DNA of 34,709 nt from Massilia cavernae (GTDB lineage Bacteria; Pseudomonadota; Gammaproteobacteria; Burkholderiales; Burkholderiaceae_D). The position numbers and the translations under genes were made by a program. Positions 25,282 to 33,340 of the stretch are shown here, piece by piece. The notes beneath the pieces are model-generated. The model saw nothing but the letters and a program-made list of their open reading frames with translations, was not told the DNA's origin and ran no database searches. How positions within the stretch are numbered: the stretch's first letter is position 1; each line of letters opens with the position of its first letter. Location of the stretch: the NCBI RefSeq assembly GCF_003590855.1, contig NZ_QYUP01000157.1:1-34709 (forward strand), read 5' to 3'.

Positions 25282-26100
25282 TTAACGGTACTGGGGACCG
25301 TCGAGCAGGAATTTGCCACCCTGGTAGATGGTCGTAACGTCGTCCCTTTCCGGATACCCGGCGCTGTCCGGGAACAGGTGCGCGAATTTGGCCGAACTGT
25401 CCTTCGCCTTGTAGCCCAGGTGGCTCGCATAGCGGTTGTCCCACCAGGTGCTGGCATTGTCCGACTGGCCCATGATGATGGTGTGGCCCACGCGCGGCGC
25501 GAACAGCGAGCAGCGCAGCATCTCGACCAGGTCGTCATAGCTGAAGTAGGTGGTCATCATGCGCTTGTTGATCGGCTCCGGGAAGCTTGAGCCGATGCGG
25601 ATGCAGACGGTCTCGATGCCGAAGCGGTCGTAGTAGTAGCGCGACATCGACTCGCCGAAGCACTTGCTGATGCCGTACATGCTGTCCGGGCGGGTCGGCA
25701 TGCTGGCGTCGACCGTGTCGGTCGTGCGGTAGTAGCCGATCGCGTGGTTCGAGCTGGCGAACACCACGCGCTTGACGCCCGCCTTGTTGACCGCCTCGTA
25801 AAGGTTGGCCACACCCAGGATATTGGCCTGCATGATCGCTTCGAACGGCGCTTCGGTAGAGATGCCGCCGAAGTGAAGTACCACGTCGACGCCTTCCATC
25901 AGGGCCAGCACGGCGGCCTTGTCGGCCAGGTCGCACTTGACGATTTCCTCGCCCGCGCGCGCCTCGCCCATGCCGGCCACGTCGGAAAGGCGAACCACTT
26001 CGGCCCACGGCTTGACGCGGTCGCGCAGGACCTTGCCCAAGCCGCCGGCCGCGCCGGTCAGCAGGATCCGTTTGAATGGTTTCTGTACGGTTTGAGTCAT
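25282..26100 (-). CDS. udh: Uronate dehydrogenase (extended SDR)
   Basis: A 272-residue NAD-dependent short-chain dehydrogenase of the Udh type. It shows LLTGAAGGLGK (cofactor loop), VLHFGGISTEAPFE, ASSNHAIGYYRTTDTV and the YGISK catalytic Tyr/Lys pair, all close to bacterial uronate dehydrogenases, and has the right length. It oxidises galacturonate or glucuronate to the aldaro-lactone, the first step of the oxidative uronate route. AGGGAAG precedes the ATG at 26100; a further in-frame ATG at 26202 is rejected because the extra residues are not family-like. The operator array at 26206-26257 lies between it and the divergent GH105 gene. Confidence 0.9.
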   Translation of the reverse strand: MTQTVQKPFKRILLTGAAGGLGKVLRDRVKPWAEVVRLSDVAGMGEARAGEEIVKCDLADKAAVLALMEGVDVVLHFGGISTEAPFEAIMQANILGVANLYEAVNKAGVKRVVFASSNHAIGYYRTTDTVDASMPTRPDSMYGISKCFGESMSRYYYDRFGIETVCIRIGSSFPEPINKRMMTTYFSYDDLVEMLRCSLFAPRVGHTIIMGQSDNASTWWDNRYASHLGYKAKDSSAKFAHLFPDSAGYPERDDVTTIYQGGKFLLDGPQYR

Positions 26101-26205
26101 CTGGATCTTCCCTGTCAGGTTCAAAAAAGAGTTGGATATGGCTGCGCCGGGCTCACGCCGGAAGTGGCCCGCGTTGATCCCAGTATGCCATAGAAAAAGC
26201 ACAAT

Positions 26206-26257
26206 CGGCTAGTCCACCTTGCACATTTGGCCCGACCACATTAAAATGGCCTGACCA
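26206..26257 (+). promoter_or_regulatory. Promoter with three GntR-type operators between udh and the GH105 gene
   Basis: TTGCAC (26219-26224) and TAAAAT (26242-26247) are 17 bp apart. Operators are CGGCTAGTCCA (26206-26216), TGGCCCGACCA (26228-26238) and TGGCCTGACCA (26247-26257). All offsets equal those at 16039-16090: first operator 13 nt before the -35, second 9 nt after its start, third on the last base of the -10. The region is also the leader of the divergent udh operon, but no convincing minus-strand -10/-35 pair was found. Confidence 0.75.
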
Positions 26258-26288
26258 AATTACACCCATCAACAAAACCGAGACAACC

Positions 26289-27689
26289 GTGAAACTACCC
26301 TCCAGACTGCTGGCTGCCGCCGCTGCGTGCGCCCTCCTGATCGGCGCAGCGCACGCCGAAGGCCCGTACCGCAATCCCGACAACAAGAGCAAGGACGATC
26401 CGGGCGAAGGGACTTACCCGGTTCCGTACAAGAAGCCGGTGGTGTCCGAGATCGCGGCCGCGCTGCAGCGCATCCGCGGCTACATGGAGGAATCGACGCC
26501 CAGCCGCGTGGTGCGCGGCGACGGCACGCCGGTCACCGACTTCCGCACGCCGGTGGCCGATGCGGTGCTGGCGGCCAGCCACAGCGATTTTGGCATCACG
26601 GTGTACGAGATGGGCGTGGTCCACGCCGGCATGCTCAAGGCACGCGAAGCCACCGGCGACAAGCGCTTCACCGATTTCACGGCGCGCCACTTCCAGTTCT
26701 TTGCCGACAAGATGCCCTACTTCCGCGCGCAGGAAGACCGTTTCAAGCTCGCACGCAAGAACAGCTTCTCGCGCTTCCTCGACCCGCGCTCGCTGGACGA
26801 CGCCGGCTCGATGTGCGCGGCGATGATGCGCGCGCGCCAGGCGGGTGTCGGTCCGGACCTGTCGGCCATGATCGCCACCTGCGGCAAATGGGTATCGAAG
26901 CAGCAGTATCGCCTGGCCGACGGCACGCTGGCGCGCCAACGTCCGCAGGCCTCATCGCTGTGGGCGGACGACATGTACATGGGCGTCCCGGCCCTGGCGG
27001 AGCTGGGCCGCATGACGGGCGACCGCGCCTATTTCGACGACGCGGTAAAGAACGTGCTGCAGATGTCCGCCTACATGTTCAATCCGCAGCTGGGCATCTA
27101 CACCCACGGCTGGAACGCCAACAACCCGGACGCGCCACGCTTCTACTGGGCGCGCGCCAACGGGTGGGCGGTGCTGACCATGTCCGACCTGCTCGACGTG
27201 CTGCCGAAGGACCATCCTGGCTATCCGAAAGTACTGGACCAGTTGCGCAAGACCTTGCGCGGCATCGCCGAGCTGCAGTCCGGTACCGGCCTTTGGCACC
27301 AGATGATCGACCGTAACGACTCGTACCTCGAGACCTCGGCCAGCGCGATGTTCGTGTATGTGATTGCACACGCGGTCAACCAGGGCTGGGTCAACCCCGC
27401 CACCTACGGCTCGATCGCGCAGGCCGGCTGGGCCGGGCTCTCGACCCGCATCAACGACAAGGGCCAGGTCGAAGGAACCTGCGTCGGCACCACCTTCGCC
27501 AGCGACCAGGTGTATTACTACAATCGCCCGACCAGCACCGCTGCGCTGCATGGCTACGGCCCGACGCTGCTGGCCGGCGCCGAGATGATCAAATTGATGG
27601 GCAACCCGGCATTCGACATCGAGCACCGCGTGCGCACCTACCATTACGTACCCAAGGGCGGCCAGACCGACTACCGCGAACATCACTAA
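26289..27689 (+). CDS. GH88/GH105-type unsaturated uronyl (rhamnogalacturonyl) hydrolase
   Basis: A 466-residue exported alpha/alpha-barrel hydrolase. A signal peptide (MKLPSRLLAAAAACALLIGA, then AHA) is followed by LWADDMYMGVPALAELG with the probable catalytic Asp at 227-228, RFYWARANGWAVLTMSDLL and GLWHQMID with LETSASAMFVY, the pattern of YteR-like GH105 enzymes. These remove the 4,5-unsaturated uronic acid that lyases leave at the non-reducing end. It starts with GTG. It is longer than YteR (about 373), partly through an N-terminal segment rich in Lys, Pro and Asp. First gene of a likely operon with the DUF4861, GH28 and GarR-like genes. Confidence 0.88.
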   Translation: MKLPSRLLAAAAACALLIGAAHAEGPYRNPDNKSKDDPGEGTYPVPYKKPVVSEIAAALQRIRGYMEESTPSRVVRGDGTPVTDFRTPVADAVLAASHSDFGITVYEMGVVHAGMLKAREATGDKRFTDFTARHFQFFADKMPYFRAQEDRFKLARKNSFSRFLDPRSLDDAGSMCAAMMRARQAGVGPDLSAMIATCGKWVSKQQYRLADGTLARQRPQASSLWADDMYMGVPALAELGRMTGDRAYFDDAVKNVLQMSAYMFNPQLGIYTHGWNANNPDAPRFYWARANGWAVLTMSDLLDVLPKDHPGYPKVLDQLRKTLRGIAELQSGTGLWHQMIDRNDSYLETSASAMFVYVIAHAVNQGWVNPATYGSIAQAGWAGLSTRINDKGQVEGTCVGTTFASDQVYYYNRPTSTAALHGYGPTLLAGAEMIKLMGNPAFDIEHRVRTYHYVPKGGQTDYREHH

Positions 27690-27713
27690 GTCCTTTTGCG
27701 AAGACCGAACAAG

Positions 27714-28925
27714 ATGAATGCACAATTCCTGCGCCTTGGCGCCATCGCCCTCCTCGCGCCATCGCTCGCCTGTGCCGCCGACAGGCTGTCCATCACGGCC
27801 AACCACGACCTCGACATGGCGCGCCCTTCCGAGACCATTTCCATCCCCTGGTCCGAGGTCAACCGCGCCCTGCCCGGCGCGCTGATCCAGAAGCTGGTGG
27901 TGAAGGACGCCTCCGGGCGCGTGCTGCCGCACCAGGTGACGAATGTGGCGCCGCTGTCGAAGGATCCGAAGCGCGCCGGCCTCGCCTACGGCGAACTGCT
28001 GTTCCAGCACAGCTTCGCCCCCGGCGAAAAATCCGCCACCTTCAGTGTGGAGAAGTCCGGCACGCTGGCGCCCCCCTTCCCCGTCAAGGCATTCGCCCGC
28101 CATGTGCCCGAGCGGCTGGACGACTTCGCGTGGGAGAACGACCTGGTGGCGCACCGCACCTACGGCCCGGCGCTTGGCGCGCCCGCAGCGCCTGGCAGCG
28201 GTAAGGAAGTGCTGGTGACCAGCGGCCTGGATATCTGGTTCAAGCGGGTCGACTACCCGGTGGTCGACCGCTGGTACAACAAGGGCCACGACCACTACCA
28301 CGAGGACCAGGGCGAAGGCATGGACATGTACAACGTCGGCAAGTCGCGTGGCGCCGGCGGCACCGGCATCTGGGACGGAAAAGCGCTGTACACCAGCGTT
28401 AACTACAAGTCGTGGAAGATACTGGCCAATGGTCCGGTGCGCGCGGTGTTCGAACTTTCGTACGACAGCTGGGACGCCGCCGGCACCCAGGTATCGGAAG
28501 TCAAGCGCTTCACCGTCGATGCCGGCCACCAGTTCGACCAGGTCGACAGTACTTTCACCTTTGCCGGTCCGGCGCAGCTGACCGTTGCGGTTGGCCTCAA
28601 CAAGACCCCATCGGACAAGAAGCAGGATCCAAAGCTGGCGCTGACGCAGGACCAGCAGGATCCTTCGCTGATCCAGTGGGTGCAGCAGGCGAGCAACGGC
28701 GCGATGGGCGTGGCGGTCGTGCTGCCGGCCGCCAGCGGATTCGCGGAGGACCCGCTGAACCACCTCGTGCTGGCCCCGGTCACGTCCGGCAATCCGCTGC
28801 GCTACTACCTGGGCGCTGCATGGGACCGCGCCGGCCGGGTGACTTCGGAGGATGCGTGGAAGGCCCACGTAACGGCGGCCGCCGCCCGCGCGCGCAACCC
28901 GGTGCGGGTGCGCCTGGCACACTGA
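27714..28925 (+). CDS. DUF4861 domain protein, exported
   Basis: A 403-residue protein with a signal peptide (FLRLGAIALLAPSLACA) and the DUF4861 pattern: PSETISIPWSEV near the start, VAHRTYGPA, KRVDYPVVDRWYN and HDHYHEDQGEGMDMYNVGKS in the middle. That His/Asp-rich stretch is the best candidate for an active or metal site. DUF4861 proteins are often encoded beside GH105 enzymes in pectin loci, as here (24 nt after the GH105 stop). No biochemical role can be assigned from sequence. The ATG is preferred to a TTG 18 nt upstream. Confidence 0.8.
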   Translation: MNAQFLRLGAIALLAPSLACAADRLSITANHDLDMARPSETISIPWSEVNRALPGALIQKLVVKDASGRVLPHQVTNVAPLSKDPKRAGLAYGELLFQHSFAPGEKSATFSVEKSGTLAPPFPVKAFARHVPERLDDFAWENDLVAHRTYGPALGAPAAPGSGKEVLVTSGLDIWFKRVDYPVVDRWYNKGHDHYHEDQGEGMDMYNVGKSRGAGGTGIWDGKALYTSVNYKSWKILANGPVRAVFELSYDSWDAAGTQVSEVKRFTVDAGHQFDQVDSTFTFAGPAQLTVAVGLNKTPSDKKQDPKLALTQDQQDPSLIQWVQQASNGAMGVAVVLPAASGFAEDPLNHLVLAPVTSGNPLRYYLGAAWDRAGRVTSEDAWKAHVTAAAARARNPVRVRLAH

Positions 28926-28936
28926 CATGACAAACA

Positions 28937-28957
28937 GCGGCGCCCTGGCGGCGCCGC
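28937..28957 (+). other. Hairpin with trailing T-run between DUF4861 and GH28 genes
   Basis: GCGGCGCC (28937-28944) pairs perfectly with GGCGCCGC (28950-28957) around CTGGC, and a run of six T follows about 12 nt later, just before GGAG of the next gene. The gap between stem and T-run is too long for a standard terminator; it may attenuate or process the operon mRNA. Confidence 0.4.
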
Positions 28958-28984
28958 CCCTGTCCCTGGTTTTTTGGAGTTCTC

Positions 28985-30811
28985 ATGAGTCCTGTTTCCC
29001 GAGTCAACCTGCGCCGCCGCTCCCTGCTGCAAGCGACCTCCGCCGCAGCCCTGCTTCCAGCCGCCTCCTCGCAACAGGCGCTGGCCGCCGCCACCACGCC
29101 CGCCGATCCGTGGCAGCAGGCGCAGGCGATCATCGACCGCTTCGCAATACCGCTTGCTTTCCGCAAGCACGACTTCACGATCACCTCGTACGGCGCCGCG
29201 CCATGCAAGCTCGTTAAGGTCAGCGGCCAGGTCGCGTCGCAGGTCAACGGCACGCTCGACACGCCGGCACCCGGCTCCACCGACTGCTACCCGGCGATCG
29301 CCGCGGCGATCGCGGCCTGCCATGCGGCGGGCGGAGGGCGCGTGCTGATCCCCGAGGGCAGCTGGTACTGCAAGGGCCCTATCGTGCTGCGCTCGAACGT
29401 CAACGTGCACCTCGCTGCCGGCGCCCAGGTCTATTTCAGCGCCAATCCCGATGACTTCGCGAAGTACGGCGACTTCGATTGCGGCCCGCACGGCAAGCTG
29501 GTGCTGTCGCGCTGGCAGGGCAACGACTGCCTGAACTACTCGCCGATGGTGTACGCCTACGGCCAGGACAACATCGCCATCACCGGCGAGGACTGGACCA
29601 GCATCCTCAACGGCCAGGGCGGCGTGCCGTTCGAGGGCGGCTTCAAGGACTCGTGGTGGGACTGGAAAGGCCGGCACAAGGAAGCGGGCCGGATGTCCGA
29701 GATCGTGGTCAACCCGCGCAACCCGGCGTCGCTGGATGCGCTCGCTCCAACCATGCTGGCGGCCGACCGCGCACTGGTCCGGGGCGAAGGCGACCGCTGG
29801 CGCAGCGACTCGCGCTACCTGCCGGTGCTGTCCGAAGCGGGCGTGCCGGTGTCGCGCCGCATCTTCGGGCATGGGCACTACCTGCGGCCGTGCATGGTCG
29901 AATTCATCAGCTGCACCAATGTCCTGATGCAGGGATACACGCTGAATGGCGCACCGTTCTGGATGCACCATCCGGTCAACAGCCGCTACGTCCACATCAA
30001 GGGCGTCAACCTGGACAGCATGGGCCCGAACAGCGACGGCTTCGATCCGGAGTCGTGCGATACCGTGCTGGTGGACGGCTGCACCTTCAACAGCGGCGAC
30101 GACTGCATCGCGATCAAGTCGGGCAAGAACCGCGACACCCAGTTCGGGCCGACGCGCAATGTCGTGATCCAGAACTCGGTCATGAACAGCGGCCACGGCG
30201 CCGTCACCCTGGGCAGCGAGATGGCGGGCGGTATCGAGAACGTGTATGCGCAGAACCTCGAGTTCCGCAACGTGTTCTGGGCCACCGATGCGCTCAACAT
30301 CGCGATCCGCATGAAGACCAACATGAACCGCGGCGGCTATCTCCGGAATTTCTACGTGCGCAACGTGTCGATCCCGAACGGCGTGCAGACCACCCCGGCG
30401 TTCTACAAGCCGTTGCCAGGTTCGGCCATCCAACCGAACTCAGTCGCATCCAGCGCGGGCGGCGTGATCACCATCGACTGCGACTACGCGCCGGCCGACG
30501 ACAGCGTGCGCACGCGGCCCCCGATGGTATCGAACGTGCACATCTCGGGCATCAAGGTGGGTAACGCCACCACTCCGGACGGAAGCTTCTCGTGCTACCA
30601 GGCGATGGTCATCCTTGGTCCAGTGGCGTCCAGCTATAACGGGCCGGCAGGCGTTCCGGTGCTGCCGCTGTCAGGCATCACCATCGCCGACTGCGACTTC
30701 GGCACACCGCGCAACGCCAGCCAGCCCTGGTTCCTGCACAACGTGCGCGGGCTGACGCTGGATAAGGTCACCATCGCCGGCAAGCGCTATTCAACCACCC
30801 TCCCGGCATAA
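28985..30811 (+). CDS. Glycoside hydrolase family 28 polygalacturonase-like protein (second copy)
   Basis: A 608-residue paralogue of the protein at 16120, collinear along the whole length and with the same catalytic set: NSDGFDPE (Asp351), GDDCIAIK (Asp372, Asp373), GHGAVTLGSE (His404) and RMKTN (Arg442, Lys444). The N-terminus RVNLRRRSLLQATS followed by an Ala-rich stretch looks like a Tat signal. The largest differences are in the insertion at about residues 210-260, where this copy is shorter. GGAG precedes the ATG. Two similar GH28 enzymes under the same operator type suggest different chain lengths or decorations as substrates. Confidence 0.9.
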   Translation: MSPVSRVNLRRRSLLQATSAAALLPAASSQQALAAATTPADPWQQAQAIIDRFAIPLAFRKHDFTITSYGAAPCKLVKVSGQVASQVNGTLDTPAPGSTDCYPAIAAAIAACHAAGGGRVLIPEGSWYCKGPIVLRSNVNVHLAAGAQVYFSANPDDFAKYGDFDCGPHGKLVLSRWQGNDCLNYSPMVYAYGQDNIAITGEDWTSILNGQGGVPFEGGFKDSWWDWKGRHKEAGRMSEIVVNPRNPASLDALAPTMLAADRALVRGEGDRWRSDSRYLPVLSEAGVPVSRRIFGHGHYLRPCMVEFISCTNVLMQGYTLNGAPFWMHHPVNSRYVHIKGVNLDSMGPNSDGFDPESCDTVLVDGCTFNSGDDCIAIKSGKNRDTQFGPTRNVVIQNSVMNSGHGAVTLGSEMAGGIENVYAQNLEFRNVFWATDALNIAIRMKTNMNRGGYLRNFYVRNVSIPNGVQTTPAFYKPLPGSAIQPNSVASSAGGVITIDCDYAPADDSVRTRPPMVSNVHISGIKVGNATTPDGSFSCYQAMVILGPVASSYNGPAGVPVLPLSGITIADCDFGTPRNASQPWFLHNVRGLTLDKVTIAGKRYSTTLPA

Positions 30812-30839
30812 GCCACTACCACCTAACAGGAGAAACAAT

Positions 30840-31721
30840 ATGGCAAAGATTGGATTTATCGGCCTTGGGATCATGGGCCACCCGATGGCGCGCAACCTGC
30901 AGGACGGAGGCCACCAGCTGCTGGTGCAGGACCGCCCCAGCGTGCCTGGCGATATCGTCGAAAGCGGCGCCACCCTGTGCGCCACGGTAGCCGACGTCGC
31001 ACGCGGGGCTGACGTCATCATCCTGATGGTGCCCGATACGCCGCAGGTGGAAGAAGTACTGTTCGGCGCCGATGGCGTTGCGGCCGGACTCTCGGCCGGC
31101 AAGACCGTGATCGACATGAGCTCGATCTCGCCGATCGCCACTAAGGAATTCGCGCAACGCATCAACGCGCTCGGCTGCGACTACCTCGACGCGCCGGTAT
31201 CGGGCGGCGAAGTGGGCGCCAAGGCGGCAACGCTGACCATCATGGTCGGCGGCCCGGAGCAGGCATTCGAAGCGGCCAGGCCACTGTTCGATCTGATGGG
31301 GAAGAACATCACGCTGGTAGGCGGCAACGGCGACGGGCAGACCACCAAGGTGGCCAACCAGATCATCGTCGCGCTGAACATCCAGGCGGTGTCGGAAGCG
31401 CTGCTGTTCGCGTCCAAGGCGGGCGCCGATCCAGCCAAGGTGCGGCAGGCGCTGATGGGCGGCTTCGCGGCTTCGCGCATCCTGGAGGTGCATGGCGAAC
31501 GCATGATCAAGCGTACCTTCCAGCCCGGCTTCCGGATCGAGCTGCACCAGAAGGACCTGAACCTGGCGCTGCAGGGAGCGAAAGCCCTTGGTGTCGCGCT
31601 GCCCAACACCGCGACCGCGTCGCAGTTGATGCAAGCGTGCGCCGCGCACGAGATGGCGGGCCTCGACCATTCGGCTTTGTGCCGTGCGCTCGAAATCATG
31701 GCTAACCACGATATCGCCTGA
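30840..31721 (+). CDS. garR: 2-hydroxy-3-oxopropionate (tartronate semialdehyde) reductase, beta-hydroxyacid dehydrogenase family
   Basis: A 293-residue beta-hydroxyacid dehydrogenase. The cofactor motif IGFIGLGIMGHPMARNL opens the protein; DAPVSGGEVGAKAATLTIMV (substrate site) and the catalytic Lys in GQTTKVANQI follow. The sequence looks most like GarR/GlxR, which reduce tartronate semialdehyde to glycerate at the end of galactarate breakdown; 3-hydroxyisobutyrate dehydrogenase is the main alternative. AGGAGA precedes the ATG, 28 nt after the GH28 stop, so it is probably the last gene of the GH105 operon. The aldolase (GarL) and dehydratase (GarD) that would feed it are not in the window. 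Confidence 0.82.
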   Translation: MAKIGFIGLGIMGHPMARNLQDGGHQLLVQDRPSVPGDIVESGATLCATVADVARGADVIILMVPDTPQVEEVLFGADGVAAGLSAGKTVIDMSSISPIATKEFAQRINALGCDYLDAPVSGGEVGAKAATLTIMVGGPEQAFEAARPLFDLMGKNITLVGGNGDGQTTKVANQIIVALNIQAVSEALLFASKAGADPAKVRQALMGGFAASRILEVHGERMIKRTFQPGFRIELHQKDLNLALQGAKALGVALPNTATASQLMQACAAHEMAGLDHSALCRALEIMANHDIA

Positions 31722-32150
31722 GTTAATACAAGGCGCGTACTCAACAAAAATGCCAGTCAGTTTTGACTGACTGGCAGCAGACGTCCGCTATCGTTAAGGG
31801 TTGTCCGATGTCGGCCGCTTCCACAGACCTGAATTGATGCGCGCAAGCGTTCCCGGCCGGCGTTGGGCAAGCCCCGAAGGAGGAAACCGCGGGAAGTTTA
31901 GTTGTCGTCAGCCTTTGTCATAGGCTATGGCGATTTGACCGGCGCCGTTGGCTGGGAAGGTGCCAGTTGGAGCGGGCGAGTTGGCATCGATGGCGTATAT
32001 AAGACCTGAAACGGTCACGGGGGGCGTCGCCTGTTCGGTGGTTAATCGATTGAAATTGAGACGCTGCGGCAGGACAGGCAAAGGAGCTCCGCATCGGTTT
32101 TGGCCGACGGTCGACGCGCTTGTGGCGCAAGCCTATGTTGTCGTTGTCGC
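31722..32150. other. Boundary region between pectin locus and IS91-type element
   Basis: This 429-bp stretch holds the hairpin at 31751-31776, a possible small minus-strand ORF (31918-32154) and presumably the transposase-distal (ori) end of the insertion element. CAAG tetranucleotides, one of the known IS91 target types in this orientation, occur at 31844-31847 and 31868-31871, but neither can be chosen as the boundary without comparison to other copies. Confidence 0.4.
31751..31776 (-). terminator. Perfect 10-bp hairpin, T-run on the minus strand
   Basis: TGCCAGTCAG (31751-31760) pairs with CTGACTGGCA (31767-31776) around TTTTGA. On the minus strand the stem is followed directly by TTTTTG, a good intrinsic terminator for transcripts arriving from the mobile element. 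On the plus strand there is no T-run after the stem, so termination of the garR operon here is less certain. Confidence 0.65.
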
Positions 32151-32154
32151 TCAT
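31918..32154 (-). CDS. Possible small ORF coupled to the transposase gene
   Basis: A 78-codon frame starting MSDNDNIGLRHKRVDRR, whose ATG overlaps the transposase stop (ATGA). It is rich in Arg, His and Ser and has no recognisable domain. It may be a minor product of the element or a chance frame in its ori end. Confidence 0.25.
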   Translation of the reverse strand: MSDNDNIGLRHKRVDRRPKPMRSSFACPAAASQFQSINHRTGDAPRDRFRSYIRHRCQLARSNWHLPSQRRRSNRHSL

Positions 32155-33332
32155 GGAGGTGCTCCCTGGTGCCGTGCTGGTGCCTGAATTGCTTTGATCG
32201 GCAAGAAGATGGCGGTGATCGCCATCGGCGCGCCGCAGTGCCGGCAAATGAACATCGTCGAATTGCGCTCGACAGGCTGTGTGTCGACGGCGGGCGCCGG
32301 GACGCGCAGTAATGCGCGCGCCCTGGCCAGGTTGGCCTTGCGTCCCGCGTTGGCGAACAGCCCGTAGTGCCGGATCCGGTGGAAGCCGCTGGGCAGGACA
32401 TGCAGCAGGAACCGGCGCATGAACTCGTCGGCGCCGAGCGTCATCGTCTTGTGCATCTGATCCTTGGCACGGTAGTCCTTCCAACGAAATGTCACGCCGC
32501 GCTCGTCCATGGCGACAAGCCGCCGGTTCGAGATTGCGACTCGATGCGTGTAGCGGGACAGGTAGGCCAGCACCGCCTCGGGCCCGGCGAACGGACGTTT
32601 GGCGTAGACCACCCACTCGCAACGCCGCAGCGGCGCCATCCAGCGCGCGAAGGCGGTCGGTTCCGTCAGTGCCGCATGCTCGCCGAGGAAACGTAACTGG
32701 CCGGCGCGATGGGCCGCGCCCAGCGCTTCGAGGAAGCGCCGCCGGAACAAGCGCGAGAGCACGCGCACCGGCAGGAAGAATCCCCGCCTGCAGGCGACCC
32801 AGCGCTCGCCGTCCTGCGACAGGCCGCCGCCGGGGACGATGCCGTGCACATGGGGATGGTGGGTCAGCGCCGAACCCCACGTGTGCAGCACCAGTGTGGC
32901 GCCGATGCGCGCGCCCAGGTGCTTGGGATCTGCGGCGATGGTACACAGCGTCTGCGCCGCGAGCTCGAACAGCAGTCGGTAGAGTACGCTTTTGTTGTGC
33001 CAGGCGAGCGCGGCGACCGTCGCCGGCAGGGTGAAGACGACATGATAGTACTCGACCGGCAGCAATTCGTTGCGGCGCGCTTCAAGCCAGCGGCGCGCGG
33101 CGCCGGCCTGGCACTTCGGGCAGTGGCGATTGCGGCAGGAGTTGTAGGCGATGTCGACGTGTTCGCAGGTGTCGCAGCGCAGCGCGTGCCCGCCCAGCGC
33201 CGCGCTGCGACACTGCTCGATGGCCGACATGACCTTGAGCTGGCCCAGGCTCAGGTGTCCGCGTTGGGCTTGTCGCCAGGCCGGACCGTGGGCGCGGAAG
33301 ATGTCCGCGACCTCCAGGTCGGGGTGCTCCAT
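32151..33332 (-). CDS. IS91-family transposase (HUH/Y2 rolling-circle type)
   Basis: A 393-residue transposase. An N-terminal zinc-finger region (CDTCEHVDIAYNSCRNRHCP plus KCQ) is followed by the HUH motif HPHVHGIVPGGG (His161, His163) and the paired tyrosines YLSRYTHR (Tyr257, Tyr261), spaced four residues as in IS91. A C-terminal CRHCGAP adds another possible zinc site. It nicks and joins single strands at the element's ends. The frame stays open far upstream, but those residues lie opposite the recombinase frame and are not family-like; the ATG at 33332 gives the expected N-terminus. Confidence 0.92.
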   Translation of the reverse strand: MEHPDLEVADIFRAHGPAWRQAQRGHLSLGQLKVMSAIEQCRSAALGGHALRCDTCEHVDIAYNSCRNRHCPKCQAGAARRWLEARRNELLPVEYYHVVFTLPATVAALAWHNKSVLYRLLFELAAQTLCTIAADPKHLGARIGATLVLHTWGSALTHHPHVHGIVPGGGLSQDGERWVACRRGFFLPVRVLSRLFRRRFLEALGAAHRAGQLRFLGEHAALTEPTAFARWMAPLRRCEWVVYAKRPFAGPEAVLAYLSRYTHRVAISNRRLVAMDERGVTFRWKDYRAKDQMHKTMTLGADEFMRRFLLHVLPSGFHRIRHYGLFANAGRKANLARARALLRVPAPAVDTQPVERNSTMFICRHCGAPMAITAIFLPIKAIQAPARHQGAPP

Positions 33333-33340
33333 GGCGCCCC

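Noticed and set aside
31844..31871. CAAG tetranucleotides as the exact left border of the IS91-type element
   Set aside because: Two candidates lie close together and the tetranucleotide is common; the border needs comparison of several copies.
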